From Aquitalea aquatilis (GTDB taxonomy: Bacteria; Pseudomonadota; Gammaproteobacteria; Burkholderiales; Chromobacteriaceae): a stretch of DNA of 64,000 nt. The DNA is taken from NCBI RefSeq assembly GCF_005155025.1, contig NZ_CP039731.1, positions 3,658,001 through 3,722,000 of the forward strand, given 5' to 3'. The notes beneath the pieces are model-generated. The model saw nothing but the letters and a program-made list of their open reading frames with translations, was not told the origin of the DNA and did not search any database. Positions 45,354 through 57,716 of this stretch are shown one piece after another. Each line of letters begins with the position of its first letter. The stretch's first letter is position 1. A program made the translations under genes and the position numbers.

Positions 45354-46341
45354 AACAGGCTCCGCGTTGGGTGTAGCGTTTCAGGGAGGGCAACACGGCA
45401 TGCGGATAAGGCTGCAGGCCATGGCGCTGGATGATCTGCCCCAGCGCAGCCTGCAGGCTGGCGGCATCGCTGGCGTGAATCATGCAGAACAGCTGGTAAG
45501 GCCAGTGCGGTGGCCGCGCCGGACGTTCGTAACACAGCGTCACCGCGGCCTCGCCAGCCAGTTGCCGGGCAATGCGCTCACGCGTGGCGGCATCGTCGAT
45601 CTGCCACACACACATGGCATTGTGGCGATAGCCCAGCTCGGTATGGCGCAAGACTGCGCCAAAGCGCCGCAGCACGCCTTGCGCCTGCCAGTCCTGCAAC
45701 TGCTGCAACACCTCCTGCTCGGTCAGGCCGCAGCCGCTGGCCAGCCGCTGGAACGGGCGCAATTGCAGCGGCAGCCCATCACGCAGGGCAGCCAGCAAGC
45801 GCTGCTGGCGCCAGTCCGGGCTGATGGGGTCTGGCAGACGCTGCGGCTGACGCACAGCAGTGCTGCCATCCAGCGCAAAACCCAGATCGATATGGTATTC
45901 ACGCAGCAACGGCAGGTTCAGCGGCACCAGACCGGTGGCCAGACGGATGCGCGACAGCACCTCGGCCACGGCAGCGGCATCGCTGGCCGTCACCACGAAC
46001 CACAGGTTGAAGTGATGGTCGCGCTGGTAGTTGTGGTTAACCTCGGCATGACTACTGACAAAGGCGGCCACGGCATCCAGCCGTTCCGCTGTCACGGCCA
46101 GCGCGGCCAGCGTGCTGCTGCCCACGGTATTGGGGGCAAACACCGCGCCCAGCCGTGACAGCAGGCCAGCCTGCCGGGCCGACTGCAGCAGTTGCAGCAG
46201 CTCGCTGGCCGTCCAGCCATCGCCCAGCAGGGCGGCCATGTCGGCAAAGGGCATGGCGCTGAGCGGAAACTGCTTCTGGCAACGGTCCAGGGCATGCAGG
46301 CTGCGCGGCGGCAGCGCGGTGGGGCTTGGCAGGTCTGGCAT
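45337..46341 (-). CDS. Siroheme decarboxylase, fused two-subunit protein (NirDL-like)
   Basis: A 334-residue protein with the same two-half design as its neighbour. The N-terminal half has LSRLGAVFAPNTVG and EVNHNYQRDHHFNLWFVV; the C-terminal half has LRRFGAVLRHTELGYRHNAMCVW and HWPYQLFCMIHA. NirDL fusions are known, so this is the more conventional of the two. It starts at ATG 46341, whose first base is shared with the nirF stop (TGATG). A GTG at 46344 is an alternative start. Confidence 0.87.
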   Translation of the reverse strand: MPDLPSPTALPPRSLHALDRCQKQFPLSAMPFADMAALLGDGWTASELLQLLQSARQAGLLSRLGAVFAPNTVGSSTLAALAVTAERLDAVAAFVSSHAEVNHNYQRDHHFNLWFVVTASDAAAVAEVLSRIRLATGLVPLNLPLLREYHIDLGFALDGSTAVRQPQRLPDPISPDWRQQRLLAALRDGLPLQLRPFQRLASGCGLTEQEVLQQLQDWQAQGVLRRFGAVLRHTELGYRHNAMCVWQIDDAATRERIARQLAGEAAVTLCYERPARPPHWPYQLFCMIHASDAASLQAALGQIIQRHGLQPYPHAVLPSLKRYTQRGACYGHHA

Positions 46342-47543
46342 CACATCCCCATGCGGCTGGCGCGCCAGGTAAAGAAAATGCCGGACGGCTCCAGCGCCGG
46401 CAGCGTGCTGCGCGTAGTGAGCGTGGCGGTGTCGATCACCACCAGCTTGTTGTCGTCACGGCTGGACAGCCACACCGCATCGCCACGGGCGGTGAATTCC
46501 ATGTGCAGGATGGCGCGGCCCGGTTGCAGGGTCTTGATCACCTGCCTGCTCGGCACATCAATCACCTGCAGCTTGTCATTGTCGGGAAAGGCAAAATTCA
46601 CCCACACCCGGCGGCCGCCCGGTTCGGCCATCACGAATACCGGCTGGCCCAGCACCGGGACACTGCCTGCCTGCTTCCAGCTGCGGTTGTCGGCCACCAA
46701 TACCTCGTGCTGGCCGATGGCGGGCAGGAAGGCGTAGTCGCCGGCAATCGACCAGCCACGCAAATGCGGCATCTTGTACACCGGCAGCGCCTGCCGGCCA
46801 CGGCCATAGCCGCCCAGAATGCGCCGCACGCCAGCATCGGCATGCCAGCTATCGAACAAGGCCAGGCCATCTTCGCCATACAGGCCGGCAATGAAATAGC
46901 GGCCATCGCTGCTGGCCAGGCCGTCGTAAGGCTGCTTGCCGATGTGCTCGAAGCGCTGAACCTTGGGTGCCGTGGGCGTGCTGGCATCCAGCAGCCAGAT
47001 TTCGCCACTGTCGTACAGGGCAAAGGCAAAGCGATTGCCCGGCATGTCGGCCAGACCCACCACCTTGGATTCGCCACCGCCAAAGGCCGCCGTGCTGATA
47101 CTGGACAACAGCTGCAGGCTATCGGCATCAAACAGCTTCACCCCGCCGGGGCTGTAATTCTGCGCGGCGATCACCCGGCCATCGCTGGAAATGGCACCGC
47201 CTATGCTGTTGCTGGCCTGCTCCACGCGCTTGACCAGCCGGGCGGTAAGCAAATCCACCTTGCTGATGGCACCGTCGCGGCCAAACACATAGGCATAGCG
47301 GGCATCGCGCGAAAATACCACCGAGGCATGCGACAGATCACCCAGGCCCTGCACCCGCGCCAGCGACTGTTCATGCGTGTTGTCGACGATCTGCACGCTG
47401 CCGCTGGCCCGCTCTATCACCACACCCAGATCACCTGTGCCACGCAGCGGCGTGCTGGCGCAGGCGGCCAGAGCCAGGCACAGCAGCGGTGCCAGCAGAC
47501 GGGCTAGCGTGCGCCGCCCTGTTGCAAGAGTTGAACCAGCCAT
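46341..47543 (-). CDS. nirF: Heme d1 biosynthesis protein NirF
   Basis: A 400-residue periplasmic protein, probably lipid-anchored: the signal ends in LAAC (Cys28). The rest is a single eight-bladed d1-type propeller without a c-heme domain, with GDLGVVIERASGSVQIVDN at the start and PSGIFFTWRASRMGM at the end. NirF acts late in heme d1 synthesis, on the precursor before NirN. ATG 47543 is chosen; an ATG at 47576 would extend into nirC. It overlaps nirC by 40 bases. Confidence 0.92.
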   Translation of the reverse strand: MAGSTLATGRRTLARLLAPLLCLALAACASTPLRGTGDLGVVIERASGSVQIVDNTHEQSLARVQGLGDLSHASVVFSRDARYAYVFGRDGAISKVDLLTARLVKRVEQASNSIGGAISSDGRVIAAQNYSPGGVKLFDADSLQLLSSISTAAFGGGESKVVGLADMPGNRFAFALYDSGEIWLLDASTPTAPKVQRFEHIGKQPYDGLASSDGRYFIAGLYGEDGLALFDSWHADAGVRRILGGYGRGRQALPVYKMPHLRGWSIAGDYAFLPAIGQHEVLVADNRSWKQAGSVPVLGQPVFVMAEPGGRRVWVNFAFPDNDKLQVIDVPSRQVIKTLQPGRAILHMEFTARGDAVWLSSRDDNKLVVIDTATLTTRSTLPALEPSGIFFTWRASRMGM

Positions 47544-47842
47544 TGCGCTTCTTCTTCGGAAAGGAAAGGCCGCCATGGCGGCATCGGGGTGCCGGGGCGG
47601 CCATTGAGGATGGTGGCCACCAGGCTGTCGGCCGGTTTGCCGGCCAGCGCCTGGGGGGTGAGCGGGCTGCCCAGCCCGCCCTTGAGGCTAAGACCGTGAC
47701 AGGCACCGCAATCGTTATGCAGCAGTTGCAGCAGCGCGCTGGCACGGGGTTCGGCCGGGGCGGCCGCTGCGGCCTGCTGGCACAGGCTGGCAGCCAGCAA
47801 GGCCGCCAGACAGATGCCACGCCTTACTGGGCCAGAATCCAT
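47504..47842 (-). CDS. nirC: Small c-type cytochrome NirC
   Basis: A 112-residue periplasmic monoheme cytochrome c. The signal peptide (about 1-28) is followed by CGACH (Cys45, Cys48, His49) and a likely axial Met in TPMPPW near residue 85. By position between nirM and nirF it is NirC (cytochrome c55x), a possible electron carrier in heme d1 maturation or to NirS. Its start lies inside the end of nirM. Confidence 0.87.
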   Translation of the reverse strand: MDSGPVRRGICLAALLAASLCQQAAAAAPAEPRASALLQLLHNDCGACHGLSLKGGLGSPLTPQALAGKPADSLVATILNGRPGTPMPPWRPFLSEEEAQWLVQLLQQGGAR

Positions 47843-48132
47843 GCCACCAGCTGCTTGAGATCGGCATCCGGCACTTGCGGATTGGGCGACATCGGAATGG
47901 CACCAAAGCTGCCGGAACCGCCCGCCTTCACCTTCTGCATCAGTTTGGCCGTGACATCCTGGCCCTTGTATTTGGCTGCCACCTGCTTGTAGGACGGGCC
48001 AACCAGCTTGGCATCCACGCTGTGGCAGGCCAGGCAGTTGTATTGCTTGGCCAGTTCCGGCCCGGTGGCCGCCTGGGCCAGCGAAGCAGCAACAGCCCCA
48101 CACAGGGCCAGCGCGATCAGTGCATGTTTCAT
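47824..48132 (-). CDS. nirM: Cytochrome c-551, electron donor to NirS
   Basis: A 102-residue class I cytochrome c. The signal peptide ends near QAAT (about residue 22). The heme site is CLACH (Cys33, Cys36, His37), and the axial Met81 is in IPMSPNP. The length and motif order match cytochrome c-551, which donates electrons to cd1 nitrite reductase. The ATG follows AAGGAG. A 10-bp hairpin lies just before that ribosome site. Confidence 0.94.
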   Translation of the reverse strand: MKHALIALALCGAVAASLAQAATGPELAKQYNCLACHSVDAKLVGPSYKQVAAKYKGQDVTAKLMQKVKAGGSGSFGAIPMSPNPQVPDADLKQLVAWILAQ

Positions 48133-48146
48133 CGTATTCTCCTTGG

Positions 48147-48174
48147 TCCGGCAGACCATGTGCTGTCTGCCGGA
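48147..48174 (-). other. Perfect hairpin between nirS and nirM
   Basis: TCCGGCAGAC pairs perfectly with GTCTGCCGGA around an 8-base loop. On the minus strand it ends four bases before the AAGGAG ribosome site of nirM and has no T-run. It may set the nirS:nirM transcript or translation ratio, or protect the nirS message end. Confidence 0.6.
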
Positions 48175-48211
48175 TTTCAACAGCGGAAGAGCGGGAGCGA
48201 CTTATCCCAGA

Positions 48212-50026
<1,815 letters not shown>

Positions 50027-50098
50027 TTAACCACAAGCCAGCAATGGTTTAAACAAAGCAGCGCCGCCCGCCTGCCACAACGCTGGCCATGGCGGGAT

Positions 50099-50314
50099 TC
50101 ATTCCTTTTCCGGCAAGGTCAGCGATTTTTGTTCCGGCTGCACATCCAGCCCCCAGTCGCCGTATTCGTACCAGTCGTCCCCCAGCACTTCCGCCGGGTG
50201 CTGGGTGCGGCCGGAGCCATTGCCGCATTGCAGGGAATCGGCCGGACAGTATTTGTCGCAGCCCCAGCAGATGCGCTCCGGGTGCGGTGGATTGAGTGGG
50301 AATTTTTTAGCCAT
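50099..50314 (-). CDS. DUF3079 family protein, small and Cys-rich
   Basis: A 71-residue protein matching the DUF3079 family end to end (MAKKFPLNPPHPERICWGCD, then KYCPADSLQCGNGS). Four Cys residues (16, 19, 23, 30) in CWGCxxxCxxxxxxC spacing suggest metal or Fe-S binding. Function is unknown to me. It is in the gap between the norD terminator and the nirS control box, on their strand, so its presence inside the denitrification island may be meaningful or incidental. Confidence 0.85.
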   Translation of the reverse strand: MAKKFPLNPPHPERICWGCDKYCPADSLQCGNGSGRTQHPAEVLGDDWYEYGDWGLDVQPEQKSLTLPEKE

Positions 50315-50382
50315 GCGCCATTATCCGGTCGCGGTGCCGTCTGCTCATGGACACATATCAAGAAATGGCATGGCCGCTGCCC

Positions 50383-50411
50383 AAAAAAATCCCGGCCACC
50401 AGGGGCCGGGG
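50383..50411 (-). terminator. Terminator of the nor operon
   Basis: On the minus strand CCCGGCC / GGCCGGG with a 6-base loop is followed by ATTTTTTT, about 50 bases after the norD stop. Confidence 0.88.
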
Positions 50412-50460
50412 AAAAAGGTGCGTACACCTTGGAGTACAGGTCAAGAAAACCGCAGCAAGC

Positions 50461-52290
50461 TCAGCGGGTAAAACCGGCATACAGGCGGGTCAGTACCTGT
50501 GGCAGGGTCTGTGCCTGCTGCACCACCACATAGCCACGGTGGCCAAACAAATGCGGCAGGTAGTCACCGGCTTCGCGGTCTACCGTGACGCAGAAGGGCA
50601 GCAGGCCGTCGCGCCGGGCTTCCAGAATGGCCTGGCGGGTGTCCTCGATGCCATAGCGGCCTTCATAGTGATCCAGATCATTGGGCTTGCCATCGGAAAT
50701 GATCAGCAGCAAGCGGCGGGCTGCCGGCTGTTGCAGCAGGATGCGGCTGCTCTGGCGGATGGCCGCACCCATGCGGGTGTAATAGCCGGGGCGAATGGCG
50801 ATGATGCGGCCACGGGTGTTGTCGTCGTAGCGTTCGGCAAAGTCCTTCAGCACCTGCAGCCGCACTTCCTGCCGCCGGATGGAGGAAAAACCGTACAGGC
50901 CAAAGGCGTCGCCACTGGCCGACAGCGCTTCGGCAAACAACAGCAGGCTGTCACGTATCACATCGATCACCCGCCCGGACTCCCCCACCCAGCTTTCGGT
51001 GGACAGCGACAAGTCAGCCAGCGTGAGGCAGGCCAGGCTGCGCTCGCCGGGCGGCCAGGCCTGGTAGAGCGCGGGCTCGGCAATGGCCACGCCGCTCATA
51101 CGCTCGGACATGAAACGGATGACGCGATCAATATCGATATCCGGGCCGCTGGCTTCCCCGCTGCGCCGCACCCGCTCCGGGGCCAGCGCCTGAAACTGGC
51201 GGCGCAGACGCCGCGCCAGTGGCTGCAGGCGGTCCGGCAAGGCCGCAGGATGGGCATCACGCGGCAGCATGGGCTTGATGATGCAGTGGTCTTCCACCAG
51301 CTTTTGCTGTTTCCAGTTCCATTCCGGCAACTTCAGGCCCGGCCCCAGCGGGCTGTCATCGTAGGCGGCCGCTGGCAAATCCAGATCGAACTTCAGCTTG
51401 CTGGATTTGGTATCGGCATCCTGCGCGATCGACAGGCGGTTCATGTCTTCTGCCGCCGCCTCGCCATTGTTGTCGTCATCTTCTTCGGTATGGCGGTTGA
51501 CCTTGACGTACTCATCCCAGGTAAACAGGCTTTCGGCACGAAACACCAGCAGCATGCCGTTTTTCCGTTCGTCCTGCGCCACGCGCTGGGCGCGATAGCG
51601 GCGGCGGCGTGAGCGCTGGTCCGGCGGCTTGCCCTGCGGGTTTTGCGCCTCACTCTGCGCAGCCGCCCCTGCCTGATCTACCGTAGGCGGTTCCGGGTGC
51701 AGCCATAGCGGCACCGGCAACGGTGGCTGGGTAATCGGCGGCAAGATTTGTTCGATGTCCGGCTGGCGCAAGGCAGCCTGGATGGCGCGTTCGACCGCGG
51801 CCTCGGCTGCGGGCAGCCGTGCCGGATCGGGGCGCATGGACAGCAAGCCCGCCACTAGTCGCTGATACACCAGCGCCAAGCCCGGCATGGCGGCCAGGCA
51901 GGCAGCGGTGGCGGCGCGGTTGCGGTTCAGCCAGTCACCGGGCGGCACCGGGGCGGCTGCCAGCGCCATCAGCCAGAAATACAGTTGGCGATTCAGCGCT
52001 GCATCCGGGTACAGGTCCAGTTTGTCCGGCAGATAAAAAGCCTGACTATCGCACCAGGCCAGCTCCACCTTGGTCCCGGTGCCGGCCAGCCGCTCCAGCA
52101 GCCGCCGCCGTGCGCCATGTTCGGTGCCAACAGTAGAGCGCAGCACCAGCGCCGGGTCGCCGCCCATGGCCCGGAAAAACAGCGGGGCCTGCGCGGCGAT
52201 GCTTTCCAGCTCCACCGCTGCGGCGGGATGGCCACGGTAAGCCGCCCGACGCACCAGCTTGTCCCACCAGCCCCCTACGATGTCTTCCAT
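50461..52290 (-). CDS. norD: Nitric oxide reductase activation protein NorD
   Basis: A 609-residue cytoplasmic protein with a C-terminal von Willebrand factor A domain (about 415-600) containing the MIDAS-like SLSTES and a later KPNDLDHYEGRYGIEDT block. It works with the AAA+ protein NorQ to assemble active NO reductase, probably by inserting the FeB iron. The N-terminal two-thirds is helical, with an acidic and basic linker (about 215-290). It starts eight bases after the norQ stop and ends the nor operon. Confidence 0.92.
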   Translation of the reverse strand: MEDIVGGWWDKLVRRAAYRGHPAAAVELESIAAQAPLFFRAMGGDPALVLRSTVGTEHGARRRLLERLAGTGTKVELAWCDSQAFYLPDKLDLYPDAALNRQLYFWLMALAAAPVPPGDWLNRNRAATAACLAAMPGLALVYQRLVAGLLSMRPDPARLPAAEAAVERAIQAALRQPDIEQILPPITQPPLPVPLWLHPEPPTVDQAGAAAQSEAQNPQGKPPDQRSRRRRYRAQRVAQDERKNGMLLVFRAESLFTWDEYVKVNRHTEEDDDNNGEAAAEDMNRLSIAQDADTKSSKLKFDLDLPAAAYDDSPLGPGLKLPEWNWKQQKLVEDHCIIKPMLPRDAHPAALPDRLQPLARRLRRQFQALAPERVRRSGEASGPDIDIDRVIRFMSERMSGVAIAEPALYQAWPPGERSLACLTLADLSLSTESWVGESGRVIDVIRDSLLLFAEALSASGDAFGLYGFSSIRRQEVRLQVLKDFAERYDDNTRGRIIAIRPGYYTRMGAAIRQSSRILLQQPAARRLLLIISDGKPNDLDHYEGRYGIEDTRQAILEARRDGLLPFCVTVDREAGDYLPHLFGHRGYVVVQQAQTLPQVLTRLYAGFTR

Positions 52291-52297
52291 GTGCGTG

Positions 52298-53104
52298 CTA
52301 CCTGGCGGGGAACTGGGTGTCGATCACCGCCATGAGCGCGGCAATGGTATCGGCCTCATCGCTCAGCGGCTCGGCCAGCGCGGTGCGGCAGGCCAGCTGC
52401 GGCGACATGCCGGACATCATCAGCTTGGCGGCATACACCAGCAGACGGGTACTGACCGACTCATCCAGATCGTAGCCGGTGAGGCGGCGCAACTGCCCGG
52501 CCAGTGTCACCAACTGGCGGGCCTGGCTTTCTGCAATGCCGGTTTCCTGCAGCAGCACCGCCAGCTCCACATCCGGGGCGGGGAAATCAAAGGTCATGGC
52601 GACAAAACGCTGGCGGGTGCTGGGCTTGAGGGTTTTCAGCACATGCTGGTAGCCGGGGTTGTACGACACCACCAGCATGAAGGAAGGCGGCGCTTCCAAC
52701 AGCTCGCCAGTGCGTTCGATGGGCAGCATGCGCCGGTCATCGGTAAGCGGGTGCAGTACCACGGTGGTGTCCTTGCGCGCCTCCACCACTTCATCCAGAT
52801 AGCAAATGCCACCCTGGCGCAGGGCGCGGGTCAGCGGGCCATCACACCAGACAGTCTGGCCATCGCCAATCAGGTGGCGGCCTACCAGATCGGCAGCGGA
52901 CAAATCGTCATGGCAGGAAACGGTAATCAGCGGCAGGCCCAGCCGGGCTGCCATATGGGCAACAAAGCGGGTCTTGCCACAGCCGGTGGGGCCTTTGATC
53001 AATACCGGCAACTGCTGTTGCCAGGCGGCTTCGAACAGGCGGCATTCATCGCCCTGGGCCTGATAAAACGGCGCTGCCACAGCAGCGGGTGCGGGTGCAT
53101 TCAT
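52298..53104 (-). CDS. norQ: NorQ/NirQ-type AAA+ ATPase
   Basis: A 268-residue MoxR-type AAA+ ATPase. Walker A is GPTGCGKTRF (about 39-48), Walker B is ICYLDEV, and the arginine-finger region is in LKPSTRQRFVAMTFD. It partners with NorD in maturation of cytochrome c-type nitric oxide reductase. It lies between norF and norD. Confidence 0.94.
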   Translation of the reverse strand: MNAPAPAAVAAPFYQAQGDECRLFEAAWQQQLPVLIKGPTGCGKTRFVAHMAARLGLPLITVSCHDDLSAADLVGRHLIGDGQTVWCDGPLTRALRQGGICYLDEVVEARKDTTVVLHPLTDDRRMLPIERTGELLEAPPSFMLVVSYNPGYQHVLKTLKPSTRQRFVAMTFDFPAPDVELAVLLQETGIAESQARQLVTLAGQLRRLTGYDLDESVSTRLLVYAAKLMMSGMSPQLACRTALAEPLSDEADTIAALMAVIDTQFPAR

Positions 53105-53113
53105 GTCCGGGCC

Positions 53114-53377
53114 TCAGCAAAAACTTACAATCAGCAATCCCGTCACCAGCAGCAGCCAGCCATGCACCACCAGCCGCAGCCAGCGGGCAGCGTGGCGCAG
53201 GCCCATATAGTGCTCGATCACGGTGAAACCCTTGACCCAGGCCAGCAGCAACACCAGCCGGGCCAGGGCCCCCTGCCCCAGCGACAGGCCCTGTTCGGCC
53301 AGCAATGCAGCCATCAGGGTCAGGCCGCTCAGCCAGAGCCACAACAGCCATTGACGGGAAGATGCGGGATAATTCAT
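53114..53377 (-). CDS. norF: NorF-like small membrane protein
   Basis: An 87-residue protein with about three hydrophobic segments, related to the cytochrome c oxidase subunit IV-like family (KGFTVIEHYMGLRHA is the recognisable block). Its position between norE and norQ agrees with NorF, an accessory for NO reductase. The start is ATG 53377 with no clear ribosome site; a GTG two codons upstream is possible. Confidence 0.8.
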   Translation of the reverse strand: MNYPASSRQWLLWLWLSGLTLMAALLAEQGLSLGQGALARLVLLLAWVKGFTVIEHYMGLRHAARWLRLVVHGWLLLVTGLLIVSFC

Positions 53378-53440
53378 CTGCACAGCATAGGGGACATGCT
53401 GCCCGGCATCCTTGATACCGGATAAGGGTTTGACCCTGCA

Positions 53441-54049
53441 CTAGCGCGCCACATACACCAGGGCAAACAGCACCAGCCACACCAGGTCCACCATATGCCA
53501 GTAGGCCGCTGCGGTTTCCACGCCGTCCAGCCGCCCCGGGCCATAGCGGCCATCGCGCGCCATCCACCACACCGCCGCCACAATCACCATGCCCAGCACC
53601 ACATGCAGGAAATGAAACACCGTGAGCGACAGGTAGAACATCCAGAAATCATTGCTGGACAAGCTGATGCCCGCCCTGAACTTGCCCACCAGCTCATACA
53701 GTTTGCACAGCAAGAAGCCGCTGCCAAACGCCATGGCCAGTAGCAGCGCCCGGCGGGCTGCGTGTTGCCGGTCCTCGGCAAACCGTTTCACCGCTGCCAC
53801 CATGCAGGCGCTGCCGGCAATCAGCAACAGGGTATTGAGGGTGGGCAGCAGCAAGGCCAGATGCGACTGCCCCTCGGCAAACAAGGCCGGCTGCTGCCGG
53901 CGGTACACGCCGTACACCAGGAAAAACACGCCAAACACCGCCAGCTCCGCCAGGATGAAAAACCACATGGCCAGATCACCCGGTATATGGGGCTCTGGCA
54001 CATGGCGCGCTGGCTGCACCTCGGTCAACTCCAGACTTTGTTCACTCAT
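53441..54049 (-). CDS. norE: NorE, cytochrome c oxidase subunit III-like protein
   Basis: A 202-residue membrane protein with about five transmembrane segments and the subunit III-type signature (DLAMWFFILAELAVFGVFF, then FYLSLTVFHFLHVVLGM and ETAAAYWHMVDLVWLVLF). It is an accessory to NO reductase. The ATG at 54049 follows GGAG. It is 65 bases downstream of norB. Confidence 0.93.
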   Translation of the reverse strand: MSEQSLELTEVQPARHVPEPHIPGDLAMWFFILAELAVFGVFFLVYGVYRRQQPALFAEGQSHLALLLPTLNTLLLIAGSACMVAAVKRFAEDRQHAARRALLLAMAFGSGFLLCKLYELVGKFRAGISLSSNDFWMFYLSLTVFHFLHVVLGMVIVAAVWWMARDGRYGPGRLDGVETAAAYWHMVDLVWLVLFALVYVAR

Positions 54050-54114
54050 GCCGGTCTCCAAAATCAAAGAGGCGGCCCGCAAGCCGCCTCATTTCCGTTA
54101 CGCTCAGCCGCTAA

Positions 54115-56003
<1,889 letters not shown>

Positions 56004-56080
56004 CACGTCCTCCTCAATTGCGTGTACCGGCAAGCCCGATACCTGCGGCGAAATGTACGGTTTTGGACATCCCGATAGCA

Positions 56081-56094
56081 TTGATTCGAATCAA
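56081..56094. promoter_or_regulatory. FNR/Dnr box between norC and nirE
   Basis: TTGATTCGAATCAA, a perfect palindrome identical to the nirS box. It is 78 bases from norC and 67 from nirE, so one site could drive both directions. Confidence 0.92.
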
Positions 56095-56160
56095 CGATTT
56101 CCAGCCCCCTCTCTTCCTACACTGGCAACATCACCCCAAGGCCCAGCCAGAGGAGCCGGT

Positions 56161-57000
56161 ATGAACAGCCCGCATCAAGTCCTGCACACGCCCCCTGTTC
56201 CGCCAGAAAAACCAGTCATTCCCGGCAGTGAATTCCGGCCGGGCAGCGTCGCCCTGGTAGGGGCAGGGCCGGGCGCGGCCGACCTGCTCACCCTGCGCGC
56301 GCTGCAACGCCTGCAACAGGCCGATGTCGTGCTGTACGACCATTTGCTGGACAGCAGCATTCTTGAACTGGCACCGGCCGCAGCCGAACGCATCTGCGTG
56401 GGCAAGCGCGCCAGCCGCCACACCCTGCCGCAAGCAGACATCAACCAGTTGCTGGTGAGCCTTGCCCGGCAGGGCTGGCGCGTGGTGCGGCTAAAGGGGG
56501 GCGATCCGCTGCTGTTCGGCCGTGGTGGCGAAGAGATGGAAGCACTGGCCGCCGCCGGCATTCCCTGTGAAGTGGTTCCCGGCATCAGCGCCGCGCTGGG
56601 GGCTGCCGCCAGCGCAGGCCTGCCCTTGACCCATCGCGACTATGCCCAGGGCTGTAGCTTTGTCACCGGCCATCGCCGCCAGGGACAACAAACGCTAGAC
56701 TGGCCACGTCACTGCACGCCCGAGCAGACCATCGTGGTTTACATGGGGCTGGGTGAAGCCGCCAGCATCGCCAGCCAGTTGATGGCGCATGGCCGGGCGG
56801 CCGATACGCCGGTCGCCGTGGTGGAAAATGCCTGCTCCACTCGACAGCGCTGCCTGTGCGGCAGCTTGCAGAACCTGGCCACCCTGATCGAACAGGAAGG
56901 CATCAGCGCCCCGGCACTGCTGGTGATCGGGCAGATTGTCACCCTGCATCAAAAACTGCAGGCCAGCACGGCACAGCCGCTTGCAGCGACAAGTTCTTGA
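56161..57000 (+). CDS. nirE: Uroporphyrinogen-III C-methyltransferase NirE
   Basis: A 279-residue SAM-dependent methyltransferase (CobA/SUMT family) making precorrin-2, the first committed step towards siroheme and heme d1. Motifs are VALVGAGPGAADLLTLRA near the start, VRLKGGDPLLFGRGGEE, and EVVPGISAALGAAASAGLPLTHRD. The N-terminal 25 residues precede the conserved domain. The ATG follows GAGGAG. Context with nor and nir genes supports NirE rather than a general CobA. Confidence 0.92.
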   Translation: MNSPHQVLHTPPVPPEKPVIPGSEFRPGSVALVGAGPGAADLLTLRALQRLQQADVVLYDHLLDSSILELAPAAAERICVGKRASRHTLPQADINQLLVSLARQGWRVVRLKGGDPLLFGRGGEEMEALAAAGIPCEVVPGISAALGAAASAGLPLTHRDYAQGCSFVTGHRRQGQQTLDWPRHCTPEQTIVVYMGLGEAASIASQLMAHGRAADTPVAVVENACSTRQRCLCGSLQNLATLIEQEGISAPALLVIGQIVTLHQKLQASTAQPLAATSS

Positions 57001-57020
57001 TCCGCGTCATTCAAACGGAC

Positions 57021-57048
57021 AGCCGCAGCACCGCATACTGCGGCTTTA
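57021..57048 (+). terminator. Weak terminator-like hairpin after nirE
   Basis: AGCCGCA (57021-57027) pairs with TGCGGCT (57039-57045), followed by TTACT. The U-tract is poor; it may only partly separate nirE from the hemerythrin gene 78 bases downstream. Confidence 0.4.
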
Positions 57049-57078
57049 CTGATCGCCCAGCCTCACAGGACACCCCCC

Positions 57079-57507
57079 ATGAACGCCATAGCCTGTCTGA
57101 CCCAGCAGCATCGTGACTGCGACGCCATTCTTGCCCAAGCCGAACAGGCCGTACGACACGGTGACTGGACGAGCGCCGGGCAGACCTGCCTGCGCCTGAC
57201 CGCCGAGCTGGAACAACACTTTCAGCTGGAAGAACAGCAGCTGTTCCCGGCTTTCGAGGCAGCCACCGGCATGCTGAACGGGCCCACGGCGGTGATGCGC
57301 AACGAACATCAGGAAATCCGCCTGCTGCTGCAAGACATGGACGACGCGCTGCATGCCACGGATGCCACGGCATGGCTGGGCCACGCCGAAACCCTGCTCA
57401 TCCTCACCCAGCAGCACAATATGAAAGAAGAAAACATCCTCTATCCCATGTGCCGCCAGCACATTGCCGGCTTTGAGCAAATGGTGACGGCGGGAGCCAG
57501 CGCATGA
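57079..57507 (+). CDS. Hemerythrin-like domain protein
   Basis: A 142-residue four-helix protein with the hemerythrin di-iron ligand pattern: His11 (QQHRDCD), His and Glu in LEQHFQLEEQQLFPAF, His in RNEHQEIRLLL and a final H-N-x-K-E-E-N block (HNMKEENILYP). Such proteins bind O2 or NO or repair iron centres. It overlaps the DUF2249 gene by four bases (ATGA) and heads a co-directional set ending in nnrS. Confidence 0.9.
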   Translation: MNAIACLTQQHRDCDAILAQAEQAVRHGDWTSAGQTCLRLTAELEQHFQLEEQQLFPAFEAATGMLNGPTAVMRNEHQEIRLLLQDMDDALHATDATAWLGHAETLLILTQQHNMKEENILYPMCRQHIAGFEQMVTAGASA

Positions 57508-57716
57508 GCCCGGTCGACCTGCGCCACCTCGCGCCCCCCGGGCCGATGGAAATCATTCTGGATGCCGCCGAGCAGCTGCAAGACCAGCAAACCCTGGCCT
57601 GGATTCTGCCGCACCACCCCACACCGCTGCTGCCGCTGCTCACCGCGCAAGGCATTGACTACCGCTTTGAACTGTCCGGCGATGGCGGGGTGATTCTGTT
57701 CATCAGCAAAGCATGA
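57504..57716 (+). CDS. DUF2249 domain protein
   Basis: A 70-residue protein of the DUF2249 / SirA-like fold. The LDLRxxxPPGPMEIIL-like opening (VDLRHLAPPGPMEIIL) and the HHPTPLLPLLTAQGIDYRFEL block (xxHPxPL) are diagnostic. DUF2249 domains often neighbour hemerythrin or NO-related proteins in denitrifiers. The biochemical role is unknown. It overlaps both neighbours by four bases, so the three genes are translationally coupled. Confidence 0.88.
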   Translation: MSPVDLRHLAPPGPMEIILDAAEQLQDQQTLAWILPHHPTPLLPLLTAQGIDYRFELSGDGGVILFISKA

